Assembly (NCBI RefSeq): GCF_900101455.1
Contig: NZ_FMZJ01000007.1
Coordinates: 62,001-126,000 of the forward strand
Source of the DNA: Sphingomonas sp. YR710
Lineage (GTDB): Bacteria > Pseudomonadota > Alphaproteobacteria > Sphingomonadales > Sphingomonadaceae
Length of the DNA: 64,000 bases
Direction of reading: 5' to 3'
Part shown: positions 44,805 to 52,942 of the stretch, one piece after another
Position numbering within the stretch: the stretch's first letter is position 1
How the letters are laid out: each line of letters starts with the position of its first letter
Position numbers and translations under genes: made by a program
The notes under the pieces: model-generated
What the model saw: only the letters and a program-made list of their open reading frames with translations
Database searches by the model: none
Told to the model about the DNA's origin: nothing

Positions 44805-46847
44805 ATGTTAGACGGCGCAGCCAGCGCGAATGATATCGGCGCCCGCGCCCGCGCCGTATCCGGGGACTTCGTCGCGCGCAGCCGCAAGACGCTGAAGCAA
44901 ATCGGTCCCACGCGGTTGATCACGACGACCGTCTTCATCATCCTGGCACTCGCTTTCGCCCGTTACAGCTGGTCGGTGATGCTGGCCAAGGATGCCGAGC
45001 GCGCGCTGTATGACGTGCGATCGCTGCTCGCTTCGCCGAAGGTCGATACCGATCCACGCATCGCGATGGTGACCTTTACCGAGGACACCTTGCGCGCCAC
45101 CGGGCGCCGCTCTCCGCTCGATCGATCCATGCTGGCGCGCGGCCTCGCCCAGCTCGACAAAATGGGCGCCAAGGCGATCGGCATCGATATTTTGCTCGAC
45201 CAGCCGACCCCCGAAGACCCGATTCTGATCAACGCCTTCAAGACGATGAAGACGCCGACCTTCGTGGGTCTCGCGACCAACGCGACCAATCCGACCTTCA
45301 TGACCTTGGACCAGGAGACCTTCCTGCGCGGTTTCGTTGCGCAGGCGAAGCCGGGCAATGTCCATTTCACCAGCATCCGGCTGCAGGCTGATGATGACGG
45401 CGTCGAGCGGAGCTGGCCCGATCAGCCGCGCGAGCTGCCGCCGCTGATGGCCAATTCGCTGGCGCCCGGCCATGAGCAGTTCCGCGACTTTCGCGGCAGC
45501 ATCCGCTATCGGCTGCCGCTGTTCGTCGAACGGCCGGTGTTCGACAAATTTCCGATCGACATCATCTCCAATCCCGACCTGCTGGAGGCGATGAAGCCCA
45601 GCATCCAGGGGCGCTATATTCTGGTCGGCGGCGACATTCCCGATATCGACCAGTTCATCACGCCCTCGTCGCGTATCCGCAAGGGCGAGACCACAATCGG
45701 GCTGGAGATCCACGCCAATCTGCTCGCGCAGATGCTCGACAATGTCATGCCGCCGAAGGTTCCCGGCTGGGGACTGTGGCTGATCGCCGTCGGCATCGTG
45801 CTGATGGGGGCGCTCACCAGCGTCGCCAACATGCGGATCATCTGGCTGTCGCTGGCATTGCTCGTGCAGCTTGCGATCGTCGCCGCTTTGCCCTTCCTGC
45901 TCCAGTTCAAAGGAATCGACACGCAGGGCCTGCCGGTCTTCGGCTGGATTCTCGGCTGGGTATTCGCTTATTCCGCCGTCGGCACCGCCGCGCGCGGCAT
46001 CGGTTCGGAACAGCGCAACTTCGCGCAGTCGGCGCTCGGCAAATATCTGCCGCGTGACATCGCGAACGATATCATGAAGAATCCCGAGCGGCTCGCCCTC
46101 CATGGCGAAAAGCGCGAGATCTACGCATTGTTCAGCGATCTCGAAGGCTTCACCAAACTCAGCCACCAGATCGAACCGGAAATGGTGGCTTTCCTGCTCA
46201 ACAACTATCTCGATGTGCTCAGTGAAACCGTCCTCGAATATGGCGGCACGATCGACAAATTCGTCGGCGATGCGATCGTAGCCTTCTGGGGTGCGCCGAT
46301 CAGCCGGCCCGACGATCCCGACCGCGCCGTCAAATGCGCGATCGCCATGTACGAGGCGGGTGAAGCCTTCCGCCGGCGCGCGCCGGAAGGCGTGCCGCCG
46401 ATCGGGGTAACCCGAGTCGGGCTCCATCGCGGCGAAGCGATCGTCGGCAACTTCGGCGGCGAAGGTCGTATTCAATATACGGCGCTCGGCGACTCGATGA
46501 ATACGGCATCGCGGCTCGAAGGCGCCAACAAATATCTGAAGACGAAGACGCTCGTCAGCGACACGATCGTGGAAAAATCGACGTTAGGATATTTCCGGCC
46601 GATGGGCAGAATCGCGGTTTCGGGCCGTTCAACGCCGATGGAAGTCTATGAACCGGTCCCTAACCAAAGTTTGGAAGATGTGATCAGCTTCACAGCGCTG
46701 TTGAAGCGTTTCGACGATAACGATCCTCAAGCGATGTCGGAACTCGAAGCCATGGTGGTAGCGAATCCTGATGATAAGGCTCTGGCCAATCTGGTAGAGC
46801 GTCTTCGTGAAGTTGGACCTGGAGGGTATAGTGCACTCGATAAATAA
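44805..46847 (+). CDS. CHASE2-domain adenylate/guanylate cyclase
   Basis: 680 residues; ATG 44805 follows GGGGGGAA. A first membrane helix, a large periplasmic CHASE2 domain (about 70-310), three closely spaced helices (GLWLIAVGIVLMGALTS, IIWLSLALLVQLAIVAALPF, GWILGWVFAYSAVG), then a class III cyclase domain with the metal aspartates in F-S-D-L-E-G-F-T and V-G-D-A-I-V-A-F-W-G-A-P, and A-L-G-D-S-M-N-T-A-S-R-L-E-G. It makes cAMP or cGMP in response to an external cue. The 3' end overlaps the next gene by 17 bases. Confidence 0.9.
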   Translation: MLDGAASANDIGARARAVSGDFVARSRKTLKQIGPTRLITTTVFIILALAFARYSWSVMLAKDAERALYDVRSLLASPKVDTDPRIAMVTFTEDTLRATGRRSPLDRSMLARGLAQLDKMGAKAIGIDILLDQPTPEDPILINAFKTMKTPTFVGLATNATNPTFMTLDQETFLRGFVAQAKPGNVHFTSIRLQADDDGVERSWPDQPRELPPLMANSLAPGHEQFRDFRGSIRYRLPLFVERPVFDKFPIDIISNPDLLEAMKPSIQGRYILVGGDIPDIDQFITPSSRIRKGETTIGLEIHANLLAQMLDNVMPPKVPGWGLWLIAVGIVLMGALTSVANMRIIWLSLALLVQLAIVAALPFLLQFKGIDTQGLPVFGWILGWVFAYSAVGTAARGIGSEQRNFAQSALGKYLPRDIANDIMKNPERLALHGEKREIYALFSDLEGFTKLSHQIEPEMVAFLLNNYLDVLSETVLEYGGTIDKFVGDAIVAFWGAPISRPDDPDRAVKCAIAMYEAGEAFRRRAPEGVPPIGVTRVGLHRGEAIVGNFGGEGRIQYTALGDSMNTASRLEGANKYLKTKTLVSDTIVEKSTLGYFRPMGRIAVSGRSTPMEVYEPVPNQSLEDVISFTALLKRFDDNDPQAMSELEAMVVANPDDKALANLVERLREVGPGGYSALDK

Positions 46848-47574
46848 AAGCCGGCCGCAGCTATTGGCGGCATTGTTGGCCCTTTCTCTTGCGGGATCGG
46901 CAGTCGCGGCTCCCCTCGTCGTGCGATCGGCTGGCCCTTCTGCAAAGGCTTATCCGGCAGGGAAGGCCATTCCCGATGATGCCAAGATCGTCCTCAAGGC
47001 GAACGACATGGTCGTCCTGCTCGATGGCAAGGGCACGCGTACGCTGACCGGCCCGGGCACGTTCAGCGCCACCGCCTCGGCGGTCGCCGCCCAGACCGGA
47101 TCGACCTTGTCCGCACTGGCCAGCAGCGGCGGCGAGCGCCGGGCCCGCATCGGAGCCGTGCGCAGCGTGAAATCCACGGACTCGCACAATCCCAGCGTGT
47201 GGTTCGTCGATCTTGAGCGCAGCTCGAACATGTGCATCGCCGACCCAACCTCGGTTACGCTCTGGCGCCACGACAGCGAAGCCGCTGCCACGGTCACCGT
47301 GACCCGCGTATCGGACGGCAAGGCCGCTTCGCTCGATCTCGCCGCGGGCCAGGCCCGTGCCGCCTGGCCGGCCGCGTTGCCCGTCGCCGACGGTGGCCAG
47401 TACAAACTGAGCTGGGTAGGCGCGAAGACGCCGACAGCCGTCAAGTTCATCGTCATCAAGGCCGGCTCGCCGGGGCTCGAAGACATGGCGCAGTCGCTGA
47501 TCAAGGCCGGTTGCGATGCGCAGCTCAACCTGCTGATCGAAACAGTGTCGGTTCCGGGACAGCCGCAGGGCTGA
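46831..47574 (+). CDS. Exported protein coupled to CHASE2 cyclase, FecR-like
   Basis: 247 residues. GTG 46831 is chosen: GGAGGG ends five bases before it, and a signal peptide follows directly (LLAALLALSLAGSAVA-A). The mature domain begins with beta-rich sequence (V-V-L-L-D-G-K-G-T-R-T-L-T-G-P-G-T-F) like FecR-type periplasmic domains, then a second domain with two cysteines. CHASE2 cyclases are often neighboured by such proteins, so it may tune the sensor. The exact function is unknown. Confidence 0.65.
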   Translation: MHSINKSRPQLLAALLALSLAGSAVAAPLVVRSAGPSAKAYPAGKAIPDDAKIVLKANDMVVLLDGKGTRTLTGPGTFSATASAVAAQTGSTLSALASSGGERRARIGAVRSVKSTDSHNPSVWFVDLERSSNMCIADPTSVTLWRHDSEAAATVTVTRVSDGKAASLDLAAGQARAAWPAALPVADGGQYKLSWVGAKTPTAVKFIVIKAGSPGLEDMAQSLIKAGCDAQLNLLIETVSVPGQPQG

Positions 47575-47603
47575 CCCGAAACCTCTCACCTGACAGAATT
47601 GAA

Positions 47604-47637
47604 GGGCCGACGGAGACTCGTCTCCGCCGGCCTTTTC
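47604..47637 (+). terminator. Rho-independent terminator after the cyclase operon
   Basis: GGCCGACGGAGAC (47605-47617) pairs with the complementary arm ending at 47632 with one mismatch and is followed by TTTT (47633-47636). It lies 30 bases past the stop at 47574. Confidence 0.75.
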
Positions 47638-47686
47638 TGTGTTTGCGTGGTTTTATCCGGCGAAAAATCGGCTAGGAGCGAGGGAA

Positions 47687-47824
47687 CTCCCCTCCCTGCA
47701 AGGGAGGGGTGAGGGGGTGGGTGCGAGCGCAGCGAGCTCACCGCTCTCTCCGAAAGCGAAGCCAGAGGCATCGAGCCTCTGACTTCGCCACCCACCCCCG
47801 GCCCCTCCCTTGCAGGGAGGGGAG
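47687..47824. repeat. Intergenic long inverted repeat (element A)
   Basis: Arms 47687-47723 and 47789-47824 are near-complementary (CTCCCCTCCCTGCAAGGG at the left end, its complement at the right), each arm containing its own CTCCCT/AGGGAG palindrome. A smaller hairpin (CAGAGGC/GCCTCTG) occupies the middle. The element fills the gap before cysS. The layout is that of a mobile REP/MITE-like intergenic repeat; no gene is inside. Confidence 0.7.
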
Positions 47825-47839
47825 ACTGTTGAGTGACCG

Positions 47840-49381
47840 ATGACCGATACCGCAATGACCGGCGCCCCCTTGATGCTGTTCGACAGCCTGACCCGCGCGA
47901 CGCGGCCGTTCACGCCGATCGATCCGACGATGGCCCGCGTCTATAGCTGCGGCCCGACCGTCTATAATTTCGCGCATCTCGGTAATCTGCGCGCCTATAT
48001 TTTCACCGATACGCTGCGCCGGGCGCTCAATTGGAAAGGGCTGCCGGTCAATCATGTCATCAACATCACCGATGTCGGACATCTGACGTCCGATGCCGAT
48101 GAAGGCGACGACAAGATGGAGGCCGCCGCATCGCGGGCCGGCAAGACGATCTGGGATATCGCTGCCTTCTATACACAGGCTTTCAAGGCCGATCTGTCAG
48201 CGCTCAACATCCGTCAGCCGACTTTGTGGAGCGTCGCCACCGATCATATCCAGGACATGATCGGCTTTGCCCGCCGCATCGAAGAGGCCGGCGCGAGCTA
48301 CGAGCTCGATAACGGCCTCTATTTCGACACGTCGAAAGTGCCTGATTATGGTCGACTCGCGGGTGCGCGCGGCGACGCCGACGATGTCGTGGCACGCATT
48401 GCCGAGGTCGAGGGCAAGCGCAATGCCGCCGACTTCGCCTTGTGGCGCAAATCGGCCGAAGGCGAGCAACGCCAGATGGAGTGGCTGTCGCCATGGGGGC
48501 CCGGCGCCCCCGGCTGGCACCTCGAATGCTCGGTGATGAGCATGAAATATCTGGGCAACCAGTTCGATATCCATACCGGCGGCATCGATCATCGCGAGAT
48601 CCATCACTGCAACGAGATCGCGCAGAATCAGGCATTCACCGGCACGGAAAATTCGGGCGCCAATTTCTGGATGCACAATAATTTCCTGGTCGATCGCGGC
48701 GGCAAGATGTCGAAGTCTAAGGGCGGTTTCGCAACCCTAACCAGCGTGACCGATCGTGGCGTGCATCCGCTTGCCTATCGCATGCTCTGCCTGTCGGCCC
48801 ATTATCGCAGCGAACTCGAATTCTCGCCCGAAGCGCTGGCGGCCGCGCTGACCCGGCTGACCCGGCTGGTGATGGCCGTCGGGCAGTTGCGTGCGCAGGC
48901 CGGCGAGCAGGCGTGGATGCGGATCGTCGCCGAAAGCACCGCCACGCGCGGCGCGTCCTTCGCCTATCAGCGGTCGGTGATCGAAGACGGGCTCGATCGC
49001 AAGGCTCGCGACATCCTCGAAAAGTTCGACGCGTCTTTGTCCGATGACCTGATGGTGCCGCAATTGCTGCCCCTGCTCGAACAGGCGCTGGCCGATCGCG
49101 CCATCCCGGCCGATCAGCGGCTGCGGCTCGTGGCGACGATGGACCTCGTGCTGGGTCTCGATCTCGCAGCCCTGCGCCGCGCCGACCTGCGCATGCGTCC
49201 CGCCGAAGCAGCGATCGGCGAGGACGAAATCGAAACCCTGCTCACCGACCGACTCGCCGCCCGCGCGGCCAAGGATTTCGCGACATCGGATCGCATCCGC
49301 GATGCGCTTGCCGCACGAGGCGTTTCGGTGATGGACGGCCCCGGCGAGATCGCCTGGGACTGGGCGGTCCAGCTTTCGTAA
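47840..49381 (+). CDS. cysS: Cysteinyl-tRNA synthetase
   Basis: 513 residues. The class I motifs are H-L-G-N (in Y-N-F-A-H-L-G-N-L-R) and K-M-S-K-S. Zinc ligands include the Cys in Y-S-C-G-P-T-V and W-H-L-E-C-S, with H-C-N-E in the H-H-C-N-E-I motif. Length and the C-terminal DALR-type helix region are normal. It charges tRNA-Cys. It is probably transcribed alone, with the inverted repeat upstream. Confidence 0.97.
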   Translation: MTDTAMTGAPLMLFDSLTRATRPFTPIDPTMARVYSCGPTVYNFAHLGNLRAYIFTDTLRRALNWKGLPVNHVINITDVGHLTSDADEGDDKMEAAASRAGKTIWDIAAFYTQAFKADLSALNIRQPTLWSVATDHIQDMIGFARRIEEAGASYELDNGLYFDTSKVPDYGRLAGARGDADDVVARIAEVEGKRNAADFALWRKSAEGEQRQMEWLSPWGPGAPGWHLECSVMSMKYLGNQFDIHTGGIDHREIHHCNEIAQNQAFTGTENSGANFWMHNNFLVDRGGKMSKSKGGFATLTSVTDRGVHPLAYRMLCLSAHYRSELEFSPEALAAALTRLTRLVMAVGQLRAQAGEQAWMRIVAESTATRGASFAYQRSVIEDGLDRKARDILEKFDASLSDDLMVPQLLPLLEQALADRAIPADQRLRLVATMDLVLGLDLAALRRADLRMRPAEAAIGEDEIETLLTDRLAARAAKDFATSDRIRDALAARGVSVMDGPGEIAWDWAVQLS

Positions 49382-49512
49382 ATCGTGCGCGATCCTTCGA
49401 AAAAAGCGCCTGTTCGTCGGCAGAGAAATGACATAGCAGTTGTGCCCGGCGCGACGCGTCGATTGAAAATGGCCAAGATCAGGGGATCGATGGCCGAAGA
49501 GGGGGAAGCGAA

Positions 49513-51168
49513 ATGGCCACGAAGGCATCCGACCTGTTCATTCAGTGTCTGGAAGAAGAAGGCTGCGAATATGTGTTCGGCGTGCCGGGCGAAGAGAATC
49601 TCGATTTCCTCGACAGCCTTTCGCGTTCGACCAAGATCAAGCTGATCCTGACCCGCCACGAACAGGGCGCCGGCTTCATGGCCGCGACCTATGGCCGTCA
49701 TACGGGCAAGACCGGCGTCTGCGTCGCCACGCTCGGGCCCGGTGCAACCAACTTCGTGACCGCGGCCGCTTACGCCTTTCTCGGCGGGATGCCGATCCTG
49801 ATGATCACCGGCCAGAAGCCGATCAAGAGCAGCAAGCAGGGCCGCTTCCAGATCCTCGACGTTGTCGACATGATGCGCCCGATCACCAAATATACCCACC
49901 AGCTCGCCTCTTCGGACAATATTCCGAGCCGCGTGCGCGAGGCATTCCGCCTGGCCGAGGAAGAGAAGCCGGGCGCGACCCATATCGAATTTCCCGAGGA
50001 TATCGCCGACGAGCATACCGACAGCGTGCCGCTGAAGCGCAGCCAGGTCCGCCGTCCGTCCGCCGATCCGAAATCGGTGCGTGCAGCCGTCAAGCGGATC
50101 GAAGACGCCAAATCGCCTTTGCTGGTGATTGGTGCCGGCGCCAACCGCACGATGACGAGCCGCATGCTGCTCCAGTTCATCGAGAAGACCGGCATCCCGT
50201 TCGTCACCACCCAGCTCGGCAAGGGCACGATCGACGAAACCCATCCGAAATTCCTGGGCTGCGCCGCGCTTTCGGCGGGCGATTTCGTCCACCGCTCGAT
50301 CGAGCATGCCGATCTGATCATCAACGTCGGCCATGACGTGATCGAAAAGCCGCCCTTCTTCATGAAGCAGGGCGGAACCGACGTGATCCACGTCAGCACC
50401 AATACGGCATCGGTCGATCCGGTCTATTTCCCGGCGATCGAGGTAATCGGCGATATCGCCAACGCGATCTGGCAGATCCGGGAAGATATCGTGCCGTCGG
50501 GCGCATGGAATTTCGATTTCATGATGAAGGCGCGCGCGGCCGAAGTCGCCCATACCGCATCGCTGGACGGCGATGCCCGCTTCCCGATATTCCCGCCCTT
50601 CCTGGTCCGCAAGATTCGCGAAGCGATGCCGCCGAGCGGGATCATCTGCCTCGACAACGGCGTCTATAAGATCTGGTTCGCGCGCAATTATCCGGCGCGG
50701 CAGGCCAATACCGTGCTGCTCGACAATGCGCTGGCGACGATGGGCGCGGGCCTGCCCTCGGCGATGGCATCGGCGATGGTCTATCCGGATCGCAAGGTGA
50801 TGGCGATCTGCGGCGATGGCGGGTTCATGATGAACAGCCAGGAAATGGAAACCGCCGTCCGCCTGAAGCTGAATATCACCGTGCTGATCCTGAACGACAG
50901 CAGCTACGGCATGATCCGCTGGAAGCAGGCGAACATGGGCTTCAAGGATTGGGGCCTCACCTATGGCAACCCCGATTTCGTCAAATATGCCGAAAGCTAT
51001 GGCGCGATCGGCCACCGGGTGGAGAGCGCCGAAGGCCTGCCGGCCCTGCTCAAGCATTGCCTCGACACGCCCGGCGTGCATCTGATCGACTGCCCGGTCG
51101 ATTATTCGGAAAACGACCAGATCCTGAACAAGGACATCAAGACACTGAGCAAGGCGGTCGAGGGCTGA
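49513..51168 (+). CDS. Acetolactate-synthase-like ThDP enzyme
   Basis: 551 residues, RBS GAGGGGGAAG. The catalytic Glu is in T-R-H-E-Q-G-A-G-F, and the ThDP motif runs G-D-G-G-F-M-M-N-S to I-L-N-D-S-S-Y. It has the length of a stand-alone large subunit, with no ilvN partner nearby, so a catabolic AlsS-like or another carboligase/decarboxylase role is possible. The aldehyde dehydrogenase gene downstream suggests the two act in one route, for example on an aldehyde product. Confidence 0.85.
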   Translation: MATKASDLFIQCLEEEGCEYVFGVPGEENLDFLDSLSRSTKIKLILTRHEQGAGFMAATYGRHTGKTGVCVATLGPGATNFVTAAAYAFLGGMPILMITGQKPIKSSKQGRFQILDVVDMMRPITKYTHQLASSDNIPSRVREAFRLAEEEKPGATHIEFPEDIADEHTDSVPLKRSQVRRPSADPKSVRAAVKRIEDAKSPLLVIGAGANRTMTSRMLLQFIEKTGIPFVTTQLGKGTIDETHPKFLGCAALSAGDFVHRSIEHADLIINVGHDVIEKPPFFMKQGGTDVIHVSTNTASVDPVYFPAIEVIGDIANAIWQIREDIVPSGAWNFDFMMKARAAEVAHTASLDGDARFPIFPPFLVRKIREAMPPSGIICLDNGVYKIWFARNYPARQANTVLLDNALATMGAGLPSAMASAMVYPDRKVMAICGDGGFMMNSQEMETAVRLKLNITVLILNDSSYGMIRWKQANMGFKDWGLTYGNPDFVKYAESYGAIGHRVESAEGLPALLKHCLDTPGVHLIDCPVDYSENDQILNKDIKTLSKAVEG

Positions 51169-51196
51169 ACCCCTTTCACGTCAGCCATTTTTGTGC

Positions 51197-51315
51197 CTTC
51201 TCCCGCTTGCGGGAGAAGGTTGGATGAGGGGCTTCTTTCTTCTACTGGAGCACCCTTCGCCAAATGCGTGAAGAAGAAGACCCTCACCCTTCCCTCTCCC
51301 GCAAGCGGGAGAGGG
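51197..51315. repeat. Intergenic long inverted repeat (element B)
   Basis: Left arm from 51197 (CTTCTCCCGCTTGCGGGAGA) and right arm 51281-51315 (CTCTCCCGCAAGCGGGAGAG at its end) are near-complementary; internal CTTCTTTCTTC/GAAGAAGAAG extends the fold. It separates the ThDP and aldehyde dehydrogenase genes. The design resembles element A at 47687 but the sequence differs. Confidence 0.65.
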
Positions 51316-51336
51316 TCTAAAGACACAGAGGTCATC

Positions 51337-52773
51337 ATGAAACTCCAGGACACCTATCCGCTCTATCTGGCCAATGAGGCTCAGCAACCAAACACCGATC
51401 TGGCGGTGACCGACAAGTTCACCGGTGAAGTCGCGACGCGGGTGGCGTTGGCCGATGCGAAGACGATCGACGCCGGCATCGCGGCAGCCGTCGAAGCCGC
51501 CGAGCCGATGCGGCATATGGCGAGCTATGAACGGCAGGCCGTGCTCCAGCATTGCGTGAACCGGTTCACCGAGCGCAAGGACGAACTGGCTTATGCCCTG
51601 TGCGTCGAAGCCGGCAAACCGATCAACGACAGCCGCGGCGAAGTCGGCCGCCTGATCGACACGTTCCGGATCGCCGCCGAGGAATCGGTGCGGATGACCG
51701 GCGAGGTGCAGCCGCTCGATATTTCGCCACGCGCGAAAGGCTATCAGGGCATCTGGAAAAGGGTGCCGATCGGCCCCTGCTCCTTCATTTCGCCGTTCAA
51801 CTTCCCGCTGAACCTGGCCGCGCACAAGATCGCGCCGGCGATTGCCGTCGGCTGCCCGTTCGTGATGAAGCCCGCGAGCCGCACGCCGCTGGGCGCGATC
51901 ATCATGGGCGAAGTGCTAGCCGAGACCGACCTGCCCAAGGGCGCCTTCTCGATCCTGCCGGCCAGCCGCGACGGCGCCGACCTCTTCACCACCGACGAGC
52001 GGCTGAAGCTGCTGTCCTTCACGGGATCGCCCGACGTGGGCTGGGATCTCAAGGCGCGCGCCGGCAAGAAGAAGGTCGTGCTCGAACTCGGCGGCAATGC
52101 CGCCGTCATCGTCGATCAGGACGCCGATCTCGATGATGCGGTTGCGCGCACCGTGTTCGGTGCCTTCTATCAATCGGGTCAGTCGTGCATCGGTGTCCAG
52201 CGCATCCTGGTCCACGACAAGGTCTATGACGCGTTCAAGGAAAAGCTCGTCGCGAAGACGAAGACGTTGATCGCCGGCAATCCGCACGACGAAGCGACGT
52301 TCGTCGGCCCGATGATCGACGTGAAGGAAGCCGCGCGCCTCGACAACTGGATTCAGGAAGCCGTCGGCAAGGGCGCAACCCTGCTGTGTGGGGGCAAGCG
52401 CGAGGGCGCGATGCTCGAGGCGACGTTGCTCGAAAATGTCGATCGCAATACCAAGATCAACATCGAAGAGGCCTTCGGTCCGGCCGCGTTCCTCATCCGC
52501 TTCCACGAGTGGAAGGAGGCGATGGACATCGTCAACGATTCCAAATTCGGCCTCCAGGCCGGGATTTTCACGCGCGACATCTTCAAGGTGCTTGATGCCT
52601 GGGATGAGCTTGATGTCGGTGGCGTCGTTGTCAATGATGTGCCGAGCTACCGTGTCGACAATATGCCTTATGGTGGCGTCAAGGATTCGGGTCTCGGCCG
52701 CGAAGGCATCCGCTTCGCGATGGAAGACATGACCGAAATCCGGAATCTCGTGATCCGTCGCCGACCTGGCTGA
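51337..52773 (+). CDS. NAD(P)-dependent aldehyde dehydrogenase
   Basis: 478 residues. The catalytic Cys is in S-G-Q-S-C-I-G-V-Q-R and the general-base Glu in L-E-L-G-G-N-A; N in S-P-F-N-F-P-L-N completes the site. S-F-T-G-S and E-E-A-F-G-P-A are typical. The S-C-I-G-V-Q variant resembles the glyceraldehyde-3-phosphate/lactaldehyde-type branch; the substrate is not readable. Same strand as the ThDP gene, with the inverted repeat between. Confidence 0.9.
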   Translation: MKLQDTYPLYLANEAQQPNTDLAVTDKFTGEVATRVALADAKTIDAGIAAAVEAAEPMRHMASYERQAVLQHCVNRFTERKDELAYALCVEAGKPINDSRGEVGRLIDTFRIAAEESVRMTGEVQPLDISPRAKGYQGIWKRVPIGPCSFISPFNFPLNLAAHKIAPAIAVGCPFVMKPASRTPLGAIIMGEVLAETDLPKGAFSILPASRDGADLFTTDERLKLLSFTGSPDVGWDLKARAGKKKVVLELGGNAAVIVDQDADLDDAVARTVFGAFYQSGQSCIGVQRILVHDKVYDAFKEKLVAKTKTLIAGNPHDEATFVGPMIDVKEAARLDNWIQEAVGKGATLLCGGKREGAMLEATLLENVDRNTKINIEEAFGPAAFLIRFHEWKEAMDIVNDSKFGLQAGIFTRDIFKVLDAWDELDVGGVVVNDVPSYRVDNMPYGGVKDSGLGREGIRFAMEDMTEIRNLVIRRRPG

Positions 52774-52828
52774 ATCGAACAAAATCAGTGATGAAGACAA
52801 CAAAATCTGATCCGAAACGGGTTCGTCG

Positions 52829-52900
52829 ATTGCGCTTCTGTTCATAACGCGCAATAGAATGCACCAATAGCGCAACGACCTGGGGCCAATGATCGTTGCG
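52829..52900 (+). promoter_or_regulatory. Two inverted repeats upstream of the multiheme operon
   Basis: ATTGCGC (52829-52835) and GCGCAAT (52849-52855) are separated by 13 bases. CGCAACGA (52871-52878) and TCGTTGCG (52893-52900) are separated by 14. A TAGAAT between them (52855-52860) could be a -10 box. The second repeat would then be in the transcript and might instead be an RNA hairpin. Operator function is inference. Confidence 0.4.
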
Positions 52901-52942
52901 GAGTCGGAGCGGCTGTGAGGGAGCGCCGAATTGGGGGGTAGC

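Noticed and set aside
44808-46475. 555-codon minus-strand frame opposite the cyclase
   Set aside because: A shadow of the cyclase, Asp/Arg/Gln-rich and motif-free.
47687-47824. CRISPR array
   Set aside because: The repeats are two inverted arms, not regularly spaced direct repeats, and no cas genes are near.
49114-51081. 655-codon minus-strand frame opposite cysS and the ThDP gene
   Set aside because: It spans two unrelated real genes on the other strand and shows no domain.
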